A DNA stretch of 64,000 nucleotides from Flavobacteriales bacterium (GCA_002692065.1 NZJX01000017.1:2562-66561), one strand, 5' to 3'. Positions 44,983 through 54,940 are shown, counted from the first letter of the stretch. The notes: generated by a model from the sequence alone, not told the origin. Translations and numbers: made by a program.

Positions 44983-45885
44983 ATGAAAACTCTTTTAAAT
45001 ATTTTTTTGATAATAAATATATTAACCAATGCTAAAGTTTTTAGTCAAGAGAAGAATTGGTATTCTGATGACTTATATTACAATCCCTTGGAAAAAAAAA
45101 TTAATTATATTAGAATTATTCAAAATAATGATGATTTTAAAGAAGATATAGATTCAACTGATTACAAATCATCTTACACTGATCGAATTAATAGATTTGA
45201 AAGAGATAATCCTTTATATTATCATGATGAAAATAATTCAAGTAATTTTTATGACCCTTCTTACAGTAACTGGGGTTGGAATAACTGGGGTTGGAATAAC
45301 TGGGGTTGGAACAACTGGGGATGGAATATGGGTCTGGGTTGGAATAACTGGGGTTGGAATATGGGTTTAGGTTGGAACAACTGGGGATGGAATATGGGGC
45401 TAGGTTGGAACAACTGGGGATGGAATATGGGGCTAGGTTGGAACAACTGGGGATGGAATATGGGTTTAGGTTGGAATTTAGGTTTATATGACATGTGGAA
45501 CATGAATAGCTTTGGCCTAACTGATAATTATAACTATGGACCAAGAAGATCATTTTCAAATAATATTCCAAATTTTTCATCACATTCTAGAAAATATTTT
45601 ACAAATAATGGTCAAGTTCAGAGAAATTTATCAAAAAATACTAATTCCAGTGAAATATATAATAAACCTAATTCAAAATATTTAAGAAACAATACTAATA
45701 ACATCAATAAAAAAAATATTCTTAAATCAAAAAAAAACCAAAGTAAATCAAACAGCTTTAGGCCTTCCAACAAGAAAAATTATAATAATAGAAACAATTT
45801 TAAATCTAATAGATCAAATAATTTTAATTCTGGAAGATCAGGTAATTTCAATTCCAGACCTTCAAGATCTTTTAGACCTAGATAA
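44983..45885 (+). CDS. Secreted Trp/Asn/Gly-repeat low-complexity protein
   Basis: 300 residues. A signal peptide (LLNIFLIINILTNAKVFSQ) is followed by an acidic Asp/Tyr-rich stretch to ~residue 92. About residues 95-167 are nearly pure tandem repeats: NNWGW three times, then NNWGWNMGLGW five times. The rest (~190-300) is Asn/Ser/Arg/Lys-rich and basic. Aromatic/Gly/Asn repeats plus Arg-rich tails are features of proteins that self-assemble or condense, but that is inference. No sorting tail is seen. It lies 15 nt before a FadL-type porin gene, so the two are probably one operon. Confidence 0.8.
   Translation: MKTLLNIFLIINILTNAKVFSQEKNWYSDDLYYNPLEKKINYIRIIQNNDDFKEDIDSTDYKSSYTDRINRFERDNPLYYHDENNSSNFYDPSYSNWGWNNWGWNNWGWNNWGWNMGLGWNNWGWNMGLGWNNWGWNMGLGWNNWGWNMGLGWNNWGWNMGLGWNLGLYDMWNMNSFGLTDNYNYGPRRSFSNNIPNFSSHSRKYFTNNGQVQRNLSKNTNSSEIYNKPNSKYLRNNTNNINKKNILKSKKNQSKSNSFRPSNKKNYNNRNNFKSNRSNNFNSGRSGNFNSRPSRSFRPR
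45265..45480 (+). repeat. Tandem repeat, 15-bp then 33-bp units
   Basis: AACTGGGGTTGGAAT-type 15-bp units at the left merge into five copies of a 33-bp unit encoding NNWGWNMGLGW. The 33-bp copies at ~45379-45450 are almost identical in DNA (TTGGAACAACTGGGGATGG), implying recent expansion. This is the most G-rich stretch of the window. Confidence 0.85.
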
Positions 45886-45900
45886 TAATAACCAATTAAA

Positions 45901-47349
45901 ATGAAAAAATACTTTTTGTTAATATCATCTGTTTTAATTTCTCAATTTATAAATGGTCAATATCATATAGATGCATTAAGATTTTCTAAAGAAACACTTA
46001 ATGGTACTGCAAGATTTATGTCTATGGGTGGTGCCTTTGGTTCTTTAGGTGGAAATCCATCAGCACTAAATTTTAATCCAGCTGGAGTATCAGTCTACAC
46101 AAGTAGTGAATTTTCATTTAGCTTTGATTTTTCTGATATTGAAACATCTACTAAATTTCATAATACAAATGTCTTAAGTGTTGATTCTAAAAATTCAATT
46201 CCAAATTTGAATTACATAAGTGCTAATATCTTTGATCCAAACGAATTTGGTGATTGGAATAGATTAAATTTTGCAATTGGATACAATAAGTTGGATGATT
46301 ACAATGAAACCACATATATACTTGCAAACCAAAACGAACACTCTTTAGCAAGTAATTTTCTAAATAATGCTCAAGGTTATTACCCAGAAAACTTAAACTT
46401 ATTTAATGAACTACTAGCTTTTAATACTTATTTGATTGATACTATTTCGGGAAATAATTCAACTTACTTTTCATATGTTGATCCATTAAGTGAAAAAAAT
46501 CAATCATATTATTCTATTAAATCTGGTCAAAAAAATGAATTCTATCTTACTTTTGGATCAGCATACAAGGATAAGCTTTTCATGGGAATGACAATTGGCT
46601 TTCCATGGATTCAATTTAATCAATTTAGTAATATCTCTGAATATTTCATAAATGATTCAGTAGATTCTACTAATTCGAATAATATTGAATCTTTCTCCTA
46701 TAATTCTAATCTTTGGGTATCAGGTTCAGGAATTAATTTAAAATTAGGACTAATCTATCAAATTGATGAGAACCTCCGATATGGATTTGCTATTCATACT
46801 CCTACTGCATTTCAGATTCAAGAAGAATTCTCGTCTAGATTAATTACCTCCTTTCAAAATAATATTTTTGAATCTGAATCAGGTTTAGGTTTTTTTGATT
46901 ATGACCTGTCAACTCCATTTAAAATTATGAATAGTGTATCTTACATATTTGATAAAAAAGCAATTTTATCAATAGACTATGAGTATTTAGATTATTCAAG
47001 TTTAAATTTAAACTCTGATTTTTATAGCCTGTCTGAATCAAATCAGGATATTACTTACTATTACTCAGTCGCATCAAATATCAGAATAGGTGGAGAATTT
47101 AGAATTCACCCACAATTTAGTCTTAGGGGAGGTTATGCGTATTACGGCAGTCCATTTCTTGGAATGAGTGAGAGAAACATAGAAGTTTTTTCTTTTGGGG
47201 GTGGTCTAAGAATCAATCAATATTTTTTGGATTTTGCAGTTGTAAACTCATTTAACGAAGATATTTTTAGTTTGTATAATTCAGCACCAAATTCAAGTAT
47301 AACTACATCAAAAAATCAAATAACTTGGACAGCTGGTTTTAAGTTTTAA
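45901..47349 (+). CDS. OmpP1/FadL-family outer-membrane transporter
   Basis: 482 residues with a signal peptide (FLLISSVLISQFINGQ). The N-terminal hatch motif ARFMSMGGAFGSLGGNPSAL with NFNPAGVSVY is diagnostic of the Bacteroidota OmpP1/FadL group. The rest is alternating beta strands of a 14-strand barrel, for example GFAIHTPTAFQ, ILSIDYEYLDYS, LRGGYAYYGSP and a final strand ending TWTAGFKF with terminal Phe. It probably admits hydrophobic compounds through the outer membrane. The convergent zinc-ribbon gene ends 2 nt away. Confidence 0.9.
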   Translation: MKKYFLLISSVLISQFINGQYHIDALRFSKETLNGTARFMSMGGAFGSLGGNPSALNFNPAGVSVYTSSEFSFSFDFSDIETSTKFHNTNVLSVDSKNSIPNLNYISANIFDPNEFGDWNRLNFAIGYNKLDDYNETTYILANQNEHSLASNFLNNAQGYYPENLNLFNELLAFNTYLIDTISGNNSTYFSYVDPLSEKNQSYYSIKSGQKNEFYLTFGSAYKDKLFMGMTIGFPWIQFNQFSNISEYFINDSVDSTNSNNIESFSYNSNLWVSGSGINLKLGLIYQIDENLRYGFAIHTPTAFQIQEEFSSRLITSFQNNIFESESGLGFFDYDLSTPFKIMNSVSYIFDKKAILSIDYEYLDYSSLNLNSDFYSLSESNQDITYYYSVASNIRIGGEFRIHPQFSLRGGYAYYGSPFLGMSERNIEVFSFGGGLRINQYFLDFAVVNSFNEDIFSLYNSAPNSSITTSKNQITWTAGFKF

Positions 47350-47350
47350 A

Positions 47351-48100
47351 TTATTTTTTTTCACCAGCAATTGCTTCGTCTATTAGAATTCTTCCACAAT
47401 GTTCACAAACAATTATCTTCTTATGACTAGCAATATCCATCTGTCTTTGAGGTGGAACAGTATTAAAACATCCTCCACATGCATTTCTGTTAACTTTAAC
47501 AACAGCTAGACCATTTTTAAAATTCTTTCTCAATCTTGAATATGCTGTTAAAAGTCTATCATCAATCACTTTTTCAGCTTTGGATGAATCCTTTAAAAGT
47601 TTTTCTTCATCTTTTTTAGTTTCAGATATAATCTTATCAAGTTCTACATTTTTAATCTTTAAATCTTCCTTTCTTTCTTTCAACTTTTCAGTTACGTCAA
47701 TAATTAATGTATTTATTTCTTCTTCTTTTAATTTAAACTCTTTAATTTTTTTTTCAGATAATTGTATTTCTAAATCTTGGAACTCAATTTCTTTATTAAG
47801 TGAGTCAAATTCTCTGTTATTTCTTATTTTTTTTAACTGATCATTATACTTTGATATTAGTTCCTTGGAATTAATTATCATACTTTCAGAATCTTTTGTT
47901 GATGATTGTAATGAATCGATTTGATTATTATAATTTGATAATCTTGTTTCGAGCCCAGCAATTTCATCTTCAAGATCTTGAACCTCTAGAGGAAGTTCAC
48001 CTCTTAAGATTTTAATTTTATCTATATTTGAATGAATTGATTGCAATTTAAATAGCGCAACTAATTTATCTTCAACAGAAACTTGTTTAACCTTTACCAT
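47351..48100 (-). CDS. Coiled-coil protein with C4 zinc ribbon
   Basis: 249 residues. Residues ~15-190 are a long, charged coiled coil (heptads of Leu/Ile with Lys/Glu). Residues ~200-245 form a zinc ribbon, ACGGCFNTVPPQRQ and IIVCEHCGRIL, giving Cys-x2-Cys...Cys-x2-Cys. This is the C4-type zinc ribbon family widespread in bacteria; its molecular role is not settled, though a nucleic-acid or ribosome association is often suspected. It follows the Nif3-like gene by 3 nt, a pairing conserved in many Bacteroidota. Confidence 0.9.
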   Translation of the reverse strand: MVKVKQVSVEDKLVALFKLQSIHSNIDKIKILRGELPLEVQDLEDEIAGLETRLSNYNNQIDSLQSSTKDSESMIINSKELISKYNDQLKKIRNNREFDSLNKEIEFQDLEIQLSEKKIKEFKLKEEEINTLIIDVTEKLKERKEDLKIKNVELDKIISETKKDEEKLLKDSSKAEKVIDDRLLTAYSRLRKNFKNGLAVVKVNRNACGGCFNTVPPQRQMDIASHKKIIVCEHCGRILIDEAIAGEKK

Positions 48101-48103
48101 TTA

Positions 48104-49198
48104 TTAAAAATATTTTACAGGATTAGTATTAATTTTTGATAAGACGATGTCAAATTTAGAAATTTTTTTGATAAGATAACTAAATATAATGTTTTTAGTG
48201 AATTGTTCACTTTCATAATGACCAATATCAACTAAAATTATTCTATCGTTAGATTCAAAAAAATCATGATATTTTATATCTGAGGTAATAAAAATATCAG
48301 CATTTGAATGAATGGAATTTTTTATCAAGAAACTTCCTGAACCACCACATACCGCAACTTTTTTAATTAGTTTATTTTTTAATTTTGTGTGTTTTAAAAA
48401 TTTTAGGTTGAATTTTTTTTTAATTTTTTTTAAAAATTCAATCTCTTTCATTGGTTTAATATCTCCTATTAAACCTGATCCAATTAAATTATTTTTGTTT
48501 TCTAATTTGAAAATATCATATGCAACTTCTTCATAAGGATGGTTTAATTTAAGAGAATCTATAATTTTAGATTTCTTATTTTTTTCAAAAATAACTTCAA
48601 TTTTTTTCTCTTTGATATTTGATCTAATATTCTTTTTCCCATATCTTGGATTTGATAAAATTGAACCTCTAAATGAACCTTCACCTTGACTGGTAAAACT
48701 GCACTCAGAGTATTTTCCAATTTTACCTGCACCAGATTTAAACAATGAATTGAGAATGATTTCATGAAAATCATTTGGAACATATGTAATTAACTTAAAA
48801 AGTGAATTATCAGACGATAGATTTAAGATCTTTCTATTAGTAATATTTAATTTCTCGGCAATTTCATTATTGACTCCATCTATTATATTATCCAAATTAG
48901 TATGAATAGAATATATAGAAATATCTGATTTTATAGCTTTAATTATATTTTTTTCAACATAATTTTTACCAGTAATTGATTTAATACCTTTAAAAATTAA
49001 TGGATGATGAGATATAATTAAATTACAATTTAAATTTATAGCTTCATTAATGACCTCATTAGTACAGTCCAATGAAATTAATATTTTTTTTATATCACTA
49101 TTTACATCTCCTATTAAAAGACCACTATTATCGTACTCTTCTTGATAGTTTAATGGGGCCCAAGTCTCTAATATTTCAATTATTTTAAATAATTTCAT
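48104..49198 (-). CDS. Nif3-like dinuclear metal-centre protein
   Basis: 364 residues, the long form with an inserted middle (PII-like) domain. Metal-binding motifs: NSGLLIGD, NLIISHHPLIFKGIKSI and YSIHTNLDNIIDGVN at the N-terminal half; AVCGGSGSFLI, ADIFITSDIKYHDFFES and LVDIGHYESEQF at the C-terminal half. The family binds two metals and is often annotated as GTP cyclohydrolase I type 2, but the true activity is unsure. Co-directional and adjacent to the zinc-ribbon gene. Confidence 0.93.
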   Translation of the reverse strand: MKLFKIIEILETWAPLNYQEEYDNSGLLIGDVNSDIKKILISLDCTNEVINEAINLNCNLIISHHPLIFKGIKSITGKNYVEKNIIKAIKSDISIYSIHTNLDNIIDGVNNEIAEKLNITNRKILNLSSDNSLFKLITYVPNDFHEIILNSLFKSGAGKIGKYSECSFTSQGEGSFRGSILSNPRYGKKNIRSNIKEKKIEVIFEKNKKSKIIDSLKLNHPYEEVAYDIFKLENKNNLIGSGLIGDIKPMKEIEFLKKIKKKFNLKFLKHTKLKNKLIKKVAVCGGSGSFLIKNSIHSNADIFITSDIKYHDFFESNDRIILVDIGHYESEQFTKNIIFSYLIKKISKFDIVLSKINTNPVKYF

Positions 49199-49269
49199 AC
49201 TAATTTAATTTTTAACAAAATAATAGTTTTTTTTTAAAATAATAAATTATAGATTGTGTATTTTAGAAA

Positions 49270-50310
49270 ATGTTTTTTTTAAAAATAATTCTTAATCTAT
49301 TATCATTAATTATTTCTGTTGTAATCAAAATTAGAAATTTATTTTTTGATTATCGATTAATTAAAATTCAAAAATCTAAAATTCCTGTTATCAGTGTTGG
49401 AAATTTAAATATTGGTGGCACTGGGAAAACACCTCATGTTATTTTCTTAATTAAATTATTTGTGGATGAAAAAAATATATCAGTTATATCTAGAGGTTAT
49501 GGAAGAATTGGAAATAAAACAAAAAAAGTAATTTTAAAAAAATTTAATCATATCGAAGTTGGGGATGAACCATTAGAAATAAAAAGTAATTTTATAAATT
49601 CCAAATTAGAAGTTTATGTAAGTAATTTTAGATACGAAGGAGTAAAATTAATTGAAAATGAAAAAAAATGTGACTTAATTATACTTGATGATGGTTTTCA
49701 GCATAGATATTTACATAGAGATATTAATATACTTTTAACACTTTATGATAAACCCTTTTATGATGATAGATTATTTCCTGTTGGTAAATTAAGAGAAAAC
49801 AGATCTTATGTAAAAAGATCAGATATAGTCATAGTTACTAACTGTCCAAATAATTTAGAAAAAAGAAAAAGAAAAATAATAAAATCTAATATTCTAAAAT
49901 ATAGTACAAGTCCTATTTTTTTTACATCAGTTAAATATCTTGGGTTTTTTGATAAAAAAAACAAAAAAATTAATAATATTAATAGGGAAAAAAAATATTT
50001 AATAATAACTGGTATTGCAAACCCCAATTATATATACGAATATTTAAAAAAAATTGGTTTAAATTTTGAAAAAATTAATTATAAAGATCATTATAATTTT
50101 AAAATATCTGATATAAAAGAAATTTTATCATTGTCAAAAAAATTTGATTATATAATTACCTCTGAAAAGGATTGGTTTAGACTTAAACATTTTAATAAAT
50201 TTTTTAATAATTTTGATAAGTTTTTAAGATTAAAAATTGAAATTAAATTTACAGACGAAAATCAAAAAATATATTTTCATTCCATAATTTCAAAATTACT
50301 TTCTAAATGA
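49270..50310 (+). CDS. lpxK: Tetraacyldisaccharide 4'-kinase LpxK
   Basis: 346 residues. An N-terminal membrane-associated helix (LLSLIISVVIKIRNLFFDYR) precedes the P-loop VGNLNIGGTGKTPHV. ISRGYGR, VGDEPLEI and LIILDDGFQHRYLHRDINIL (the DDGFQH motif) are family hallmarks, as is LFPVGKLREN. It adds the 4'-phosphate of lipid A at the inner membrane face. It overlaps the next gene by 4 nt and opens a four-gene run to an lpxH-like gene. Confidence 0.95.
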   Translation: MFFLKIILNLLSLIISVVIKIRNLFFDYRLIKIQKSKIPVISVGNLNIGGTGKTPHVIFLIKLFVDEKNISVISRGYGRIGNKTKKVILKKFNHIEVGDEPLEIKSNFINSKLEVYVSNFRYEGVKLIENEKKCDLIILDDGFQHRYLHRDINILLTLYDKPFYDDRLFPVGKLRENRSYVKRSDIVIVTNCPNNLEKRKRKIIKSNILKYSTSPIFFTSVKYLGFFDKKNKKINNINREKKYLIITGIANPNYIYEYLKKIGLNFEKINYKDHYNFKISDIKEILSLSKKFDYIITSEKDWFRLKHFNKFFNNFDKFLRLKIEIKFTDENQKIYFHSIISKLLSK

Positions 50311-51662
50311 AATACTTAAAATTTTTATTTTACTTTTTAATTTTTCAAAAATTAAATTCTCAGCAAATTATAAATTATAACCAAATTTTTAATTGGACTA
50401 ATGACACATTAGTAGGAAGTTATGTGTATGATAATATATACAACGAAATTTGGGGAGGTGAGATAAATGATATAGAATTTGCTGTAATAGGTTCTACAGC
50501 TGGAACTCATATTTTTGACATTTCTGAGCCTGAAAATTCCTCTGAAATTTTCTTTTTTCCAGGATCACATAATGGTCCTCATGTTATTCACAGAGATTAC
50601 CACGATTATAATGGATTTTTGTATACAGTTTGTGATGAAGGAAATGGTAGTTTACAAGTAATTGATATAAGAAATTTACCATATTCAGCAAATATTATTT
50701 ATGATTCAGACGAATTTATAAAAAGAGCTCACAATATTTTTATTGATGAGGTTTCAAATAAACTTTATGCATGCAGTGTAAGAAATGGTCAAAATCAAAG
50801 TAGTTCTATAGTAATACTAGATATAAATAATCCATTCTTACCATTAAAAATTATGGATTATGAAATACCTGAAACTTCGTATTCAGCTCATGATATATGG
50901 GTAAATAACGACACTGGGTTTGTAAATAACGGTTATGATGGATTTTTTGTAATTAATTTTTCATCAGCAAACCCTTCAATAATTGGATCTTTGACAAGTT
51001 ATCCAGACAAAGGATATAACCATTCTGGATGGCCAAATTCTGATATGTCATTATATGTAATGGCAGACGAAAATTGGGGCTATGATTTAAAAATTCTTGA
51101 TATTTCAGATTTAGAAAATATAAATGTAATTTCCACTTTTAATTCTGAAATTCATGAAAATTCAATAGCACATAATGTAATGGTAAAAAATAATTTAGCC
51201 TATATTTCATATTATCATGATGGACTTCAAGTATATGATATTTCAATTCCTGAAAATCCTACGAAAGTTGGGAGTTTTAATTCATATTTATTAGATGATC
51301 ATGAGGAAACATATAGGGGTGCATGGGGAGTATATTCTTTTTTACCATCTAATAACATTCTTATCTCCGATATGCAATTTGGTTTGTATGTTATCGGAGA
51401 AAATTATTTAAATATTGAACAAATTAAAAACATAGATATAAGAATTTTCCCAAATCCTTCATACTCTGATATAAAAATAATTTTCCCAAATAATCAAAAT
51501 ATATACTATATTTCATTGACTAATTTTTTGGGAAAATCTATTTTTAATAAAAAAATAAAAAATAAAAAAAATATAACAATTTCTAATTTAGATAAAGGAA
51601 TCTATAATATTAATATTTATAACCACTCTATTAATATGAACAAAAAGCTAATTATCCAGTAA
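50307..51662 (+). CDS. Choice-of-anchor B (LVIVD-repeat) protein with T9SS sorting domain
   Basis: 451 residues with a signal peptide ending near LNSQ. Residues ~25-370 form a beta-propeller of LVIVD-type blades: AVIGSTAGTHIFDISEPEN, NGSLQVIDIRNLPYSANIIY, AYISYYHDGLQVYDISIPEN. Conserved SHNGPHVIHRDYHDYN and AHNIFIDE signatures mark the choice-of-anchor B group. Residues ~378-451 are a T9SS tail (IRIFPNPSYSDIKIIF ... LDKGIYNINIYN ... KKLIIQ). It is secreted to the surface; function unknown. It starts within the lpxK stop and shares that transcript, an unusual mix with essential genes. Confidence 0.88.
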   Translation: MKYLKFLFYFLIFQKLNSQQIINYNQIFNWTNDTLVGSYVYDNIYNEIWGGEINDIEFAVIGSTAGTHIFDISEPENSSEIFFFPGSHNGPHVIHRDYHDYNGFLYTVCDEGNGSLQVIDIRNLPYSANIIYDSDEFIKRAHNIFIDEVSNKLYACSVRNGQNQSSSIVILDINNPFLPLKIMDYEIPETSYSAHDIWVNNDTGFVNNGYDGFFVINFSSANPSIIGSLTSYPDKGYNHSGWPNSDMSLYVMADENWGYDLKILDISDLENINVISTFNSEIHENSIAHNVMVKNNLAYISYYHDGLQVYDISIPENPTKVGSFNSYLLDDHEETYRGAWGVYSFLPSNNILISDMQFGLYVIGENYLNIEQIKNIDIRIFPNPSYSDIKIIFPNNQNIYYISLTNFLGKSIFNKKIKNKKNITISNLDKGIYNINIYNHSINMNKKLIIQ

Positions 51663-51681
51663 TTTTTAAAACTTTGAAAAT

Positions 51682-53145
51682 ATGAATACTAACTATGAAA
51701 AATATGAGATAATTGTTGGCTTGGAAATTCATGTTCAACTTAATACCTTAAGCAAAGCCTATTGTTCTGATTCTACAAAATTTGGATCTTTACCAAATTC
51801 AAATATTAGCCCTATCTCTCTGGGTCATCCTGGTACTCTTCCTGTTTCAAATAAAAAAGTTTTTGAAAATGCTATCAAACTTGGTTTAGCATTAAATTGT
51901 AATATTTCAAATGAAAATAGGTATGATAGAAAAAACTATTTTTATCCTGATTTACCTAAAGGATACCAAATAACTCAGGATAAAACTCCGATTTGCACAA
52001 AAGGATATCTTAATATTAAAGACGAAAAAGAAAATTTAAAAACAATTTCATTAACTAGAATCCATATGGAGGAAGATGCTGGAAAAAGTATTCATGATTT
52101 GGATCCTTTCGATACTTTAATAGATTTAAATAGAGCTGGAGTGCCTTTGCTTGAAATAGTATCAGACCCGGTAATAAATTCCAGTGTCGAAGCTTATAAC
52201 TTTATATCTGAAATTAGAAAAATAGTCAGGTACTTAGACATATGTGATGGTAATATGGAAGAGGGTTCGATGAGGTGTGATGCAAATATTTCAGTAAGAT
52301 TTAAAGGTGAAAAAAATCTAAGAAATAGGGTTGAAGTTAAAAATATGAATTCAATTAAAAATGTGCAAAAAGCAATTGATCTAGAAGTTAAACGACAAAT
52401 TCATAATTACACAAATAAAAAACAAGTTCATCAAGAAACAAGAAGTTATGATGCCATAAATAATAAAACCTTTATACTAAGATCCAAAGAGGATGCTCAT
52501 GATTATAGATATTTTCCTGAACCAGATTTAAGCCCTGTAATTATTTCAACTGAATATATCAAAAAAATTAAAAAAGAAATTCCACCGTTACCTAATGAAC
52601 TTTACTTAAAATTTACTTCTAAGTATAATTTATCTGATTATGATTCGAGGTATTTAACTGAGTATAAGGATATAGCTCTATTTTTTAATGATATTTCCAA
52701 TGAAATATCAGAATATAAATTATTAGCTAATATTTTAATGGGGCCAATAAAATCATACTTAAATGAACATTCACTAAATTTAAGTCAAATTAATTTAAGT
52801 CCTAGTAAAGTAATAGAAGTCATTGATTTAATCTCTAATAATCAAATTTCTAAAACAATTGCATTTCAAAAGTTATTTCCACTAATCATAAAATATCCAG
52901 AGAAAAAAATTTTAAATTTGATGAATATTTACGACTTAAATCAAAGTTCTGATGAGGATAAAATATTTGAATACGCAAAAATTGTATTTGAAAATTTTCC
53001 AAATAAAGTGAGTGAATATAATAATGGTAATAAAAACTTAATTGGGCTATTTATGGGGGAAATTATGAAATTGTCTAAAGGAAAAGTAAATCCAAAACTT
53101 GCAAATGAAATATTAAAAAATCTTCTGAAAAATCACAAATCATAA
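51682..53145 (+). CDS. gatB: Asp-tRNA(Asn)/Glu-tRNA(Gln) amidotransferase subunit B
   Basis: 487 residues. Opening YEIIVGLEIHVQLNTLSKAY and then HPGTLPVSNKKV, RKNYFYPDLPKGYQITQ, RIHMEEDAGKS, DLNRAGVPLLEIVSDP, EEGSMRCDANISVR and VEVKNMNSIKNVQKAI are invariant family segments; the C-terminal helical and YqeY-like domains follow. With GatA and GatC (not in this window) it converts mischarged Glu-tRNA(Gln) to Gln-tRNA(Gln). Separated by 19 nt from the LVIVD gene and by 1 nt from the next. Confidence 0.96.
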   Translation: MNTNYEKYEIIVGLEIHVQLNTLSKAYCSDSTKFGSLPNSNISPISLGHPGTLPVSNKKVFENAIKLGLALNCNISNENRYDRKNYFYPDLPKGYQITQDKTPICTKGYLNIKDEKENLKTISLTRIHMEEDAGKSIHDLDPFDTLIDLNRAGVPLLEIVSDPVINSSVEAYNFISEIRKIVRYLDICDGNMEEGSMRCDANISVRFKGEKNLRNRVEVKNMNSIKNVQKAIDLEVKRQIHNYTNKKQVHQETRSYDAINNKTFILRSKEDAHDYRYFPEPDLSPVIISTEYIKKIKKEIPPLPNELYLKFTSKYNLSDYDSRYLTEYKDIALFFNDISNEISEYKLLANILMGPIKSYLNEHSLNLSQINLSPSKVIEVIDLISNNQISKTIAFQKLFPLIIKYPEKKILNLMNIYDLNQSSDEDKIFEYAKIVFENFPNKVSEYNNGNKNLIGLFMGEIMKLSKGKVNPKLANEILKNLLKNHKS

Positions 53146-53146
53146 A

Positions 53147-53890
53147 TTGAAAAATAAAAAAACTTATTTTGCGTCAGATTTCCATCTTGGAGTTCCAGGA
53201 AAAAAGGAAAGCATAGTTAGAGAATTAAAAATAATAAAATGGCTAGATGAAATCAAAGTTGATGCCAAAGATATTTTTTTAGTGGGTGATATTTTTGATT
53301 TTTGGTTTGAATGGAATAAAGTTGTTCCTAAAGGAAATTACAGATTATTAAGTAAGTTATCCGAGATTAGTGAAATTGGAATAAAAATTCATTTTTTAAA
53401 AGGGAATCATGATTTATGGACATTTGGATACCTTAAAGAGGTTGGGTTAAAGGTTTATGATTCAGATATTAAAATTGAAATTGATGGTAAAAAATTTTTA
53501 ATTTCTCATGGAGATGGAATTGGAAATTTTGATTTTAAATATAAAATTTTAAAAAAAACAATATTTGAAAATAAATTTTTTCAAAAATTGTTTTCAATAT
53601 TACATCCTGACATTTCAATAAAAATTGCAAATTATTTTTCAAAAAAAAGTAGACTAAAAAAATTTAAACATGATGACAATTTTTACTTAAAGAAATTGAA
53701 AAAGTATTGTAATAAAGTACTTGAAAAGGAAAAAATTGACTATTTTATTTTTGGACACTATCATATTGTATCAGAGACAAAAATTAATGATATTTCTAAA
53801 TTATTTATTCTGGGAGATTGGGTTAATCATAATTCATATCTTCAGCTATATGAGGGGAAACCTGAAATGAAAAAATTTAATTATCAATAA
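53147..53890 (+). CDS. lpxH: UDP-2,3-diacylglucosamine diphosphatase (LpxH-like)
   Basis: 247 residues starting at TTG, one base after the gatB stop; no ATG precedes the first catalytic motif, so TTG is accepted. Calcineurin-type metal motifs occur in order: YFASDFHLGVP, FLVGDIFDFWFEW, LKGNHDLWTFGY, LISHGDGIG and YFIFGHYH. It hydrolyses UDP-2,3-diacyl-GlcN to lipid X in lipid A synthesis. Bacteroidota homologues of this size are usually annotated LpxH. The presence of lpxK at the head of the same operon supports the role. Confidence 0.85.
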   Translation: MKNKKTYFASDFHLGVPGKKESIVRELKIIKWLDEIKVDAKDIFLVGDIFDFWFEWNKVVPKGNYRLLSKLSEISEIGIKIHFLKGNHDLWTFGYLKEVGLKVYDSDIKIEIDGKKFLISHGDGIGNFDFKYKILKKTIFENKFFQKLFSILHPDISIKIANYFSKKSRLKKFKHDDNFYLKKLKKYCNKVLEKEKIDYFIFGHYHIVSETKINDISKLFILGDWVNHNSYLQLYEGKPEMKKFNYQ

Positions 53891-54060
53891 AATTTTTCAA
53901 TTTTAAATTCAATCAAATAGTCCTTTTGAATATTTTATTTTTCATTAAGCTGAGATTAATTCTAAATTTTTAAAAAATAAATATCAATTATAAATAAGAT
54001 CAGTTGAAACTGAAAATTCATAATTATATTTTAAAGGAAATATTACGAAATATTTTATCG

Positions 54061-54924
54061 CTAAATATGTTTTTCAGCCTTGTATGATGAACGAACTAGA
54101 GGTCCACTTTCTACATAATTAATTCCTTTTTCAATAGCAAAATTTTTTAATTCTTGAAAAACTTTTGGTTCAATAAATTTTTGTACTGGTAAGTGTTTTT
54201 TTGAGGGTTGAAGGTATTGGCCAATTGTCAGCACATCAAGACCAACTGAAACAAGATCATCAATTGTATCATGAATTTCTTCAATTTTTTCTCCCAATCC
54301 TAGCATTATTCCAGTTTTTGTTCTGATTTTATTTATTTTTAAATATTCTAAAACTTTTAAAGATCTGTCATATTTGGCTTGGATTCTCACTGTTCTTGTT
54401 AATCTACTGACAGTTTCAATGTTATGAGATACAACTTCAGGTGCAACATCAATTAATCTGTCAACTTGTGAATAAATACCCTTAAAATCAGGGATTAAAG
54501 TTTCCATAGTTGTACCACTAGATACTCTCCTGATAGCTTTTACTGTTTCAGCCCAGATAATTGAACCACCATCTTTTAAATCATCCCTATCAACAGAAGT
54601 AAGGACAGCATGTTTAACTTGCATTAATTTGACTGATCTAGCAACTCTTTCGGGTTCAGTCCAATCAACTGGTTTTGGTCTTCCAGTTTTAACGGAACAA
54701 AAACCACAAGACCTTGTGCAAATATTACCTAAAATCATAAATGTAGCTGTACCCGCCCCCCAACATTCGCCCATATTTGGGCAATGTCCACTTTCACAAA
54801 TTGTATGTAACTTATAATTTGAAACTAGAGATCTGACTTTTTTATAATTACTTCCAGTTGGAAGTTTAACTCTTAACCATTTTGGTTTTATAGAATATGT
54901 ATTTTGAGTAGTGTTTTTATTCAT
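54061..54924 (-). CDS. lipA: Lipoyl synthase LipA
   Basis: 287 residues. The auxiliary cluster ligands are Cys43, Cys48 and Cys54 ([12 protein letters not shown]); the radical-SAM ligands are Cys69, Cys73 and Cys76 (CTRSCGFC); the C-terminal RSSY serine motif is at 278-281. It inserts two sulfurs into octanoyl chains on lipoyl domains. No lipB lies beside it. A TATTTTTG element at 54941-54948 gives a leader of about 13 nt. The upstream small lipoprotein gene is on the same strand but has its own promoter. Confidence 0.96.
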   Translation of the reverse strand: MNKNTTQNTYSIKPKWLRVKLPTGSNYKKVRSLVSNYKLHTICESGHCPNMGECWGAGTATFMILGNICTRSCGFCSVKTGRPKPVDWTEPERVARSVKLMQVKHAVLTSVDRDDLKDGGSIIWAETVKAIRRVSSGTTMETLIPDFKGIYSQVDRLIDVAPEVVSHNIETVSRLTRTVRIQAKYDRSLKVLEYLKINKIRTKTGIMLGLGEKIEEIHDTIDDLVSVGLDVLTIGQYLQPSKKHLPVQKFIEPKVFQELKNFAIEKGINYVESGPLVRSSYKAEKHI

Positions 54925-54940
54925 TCATTTTATTATTGTA

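Noticed and set aside
45188..45583. Pro/Ser/Tyr-rich open frames opposite the Trp/Asn/Gly repeat
   Set aside because: Antisense reading of the tandem repeat; the plus frame has a promoter, signal peptide and sensible flanks.
53891..54060. Hidden gene or strong terminator between the lpxH-like gene and lipA
   Set aside because: No frame with a plausible start; only weak A/T palindromes without a clear T-tract.
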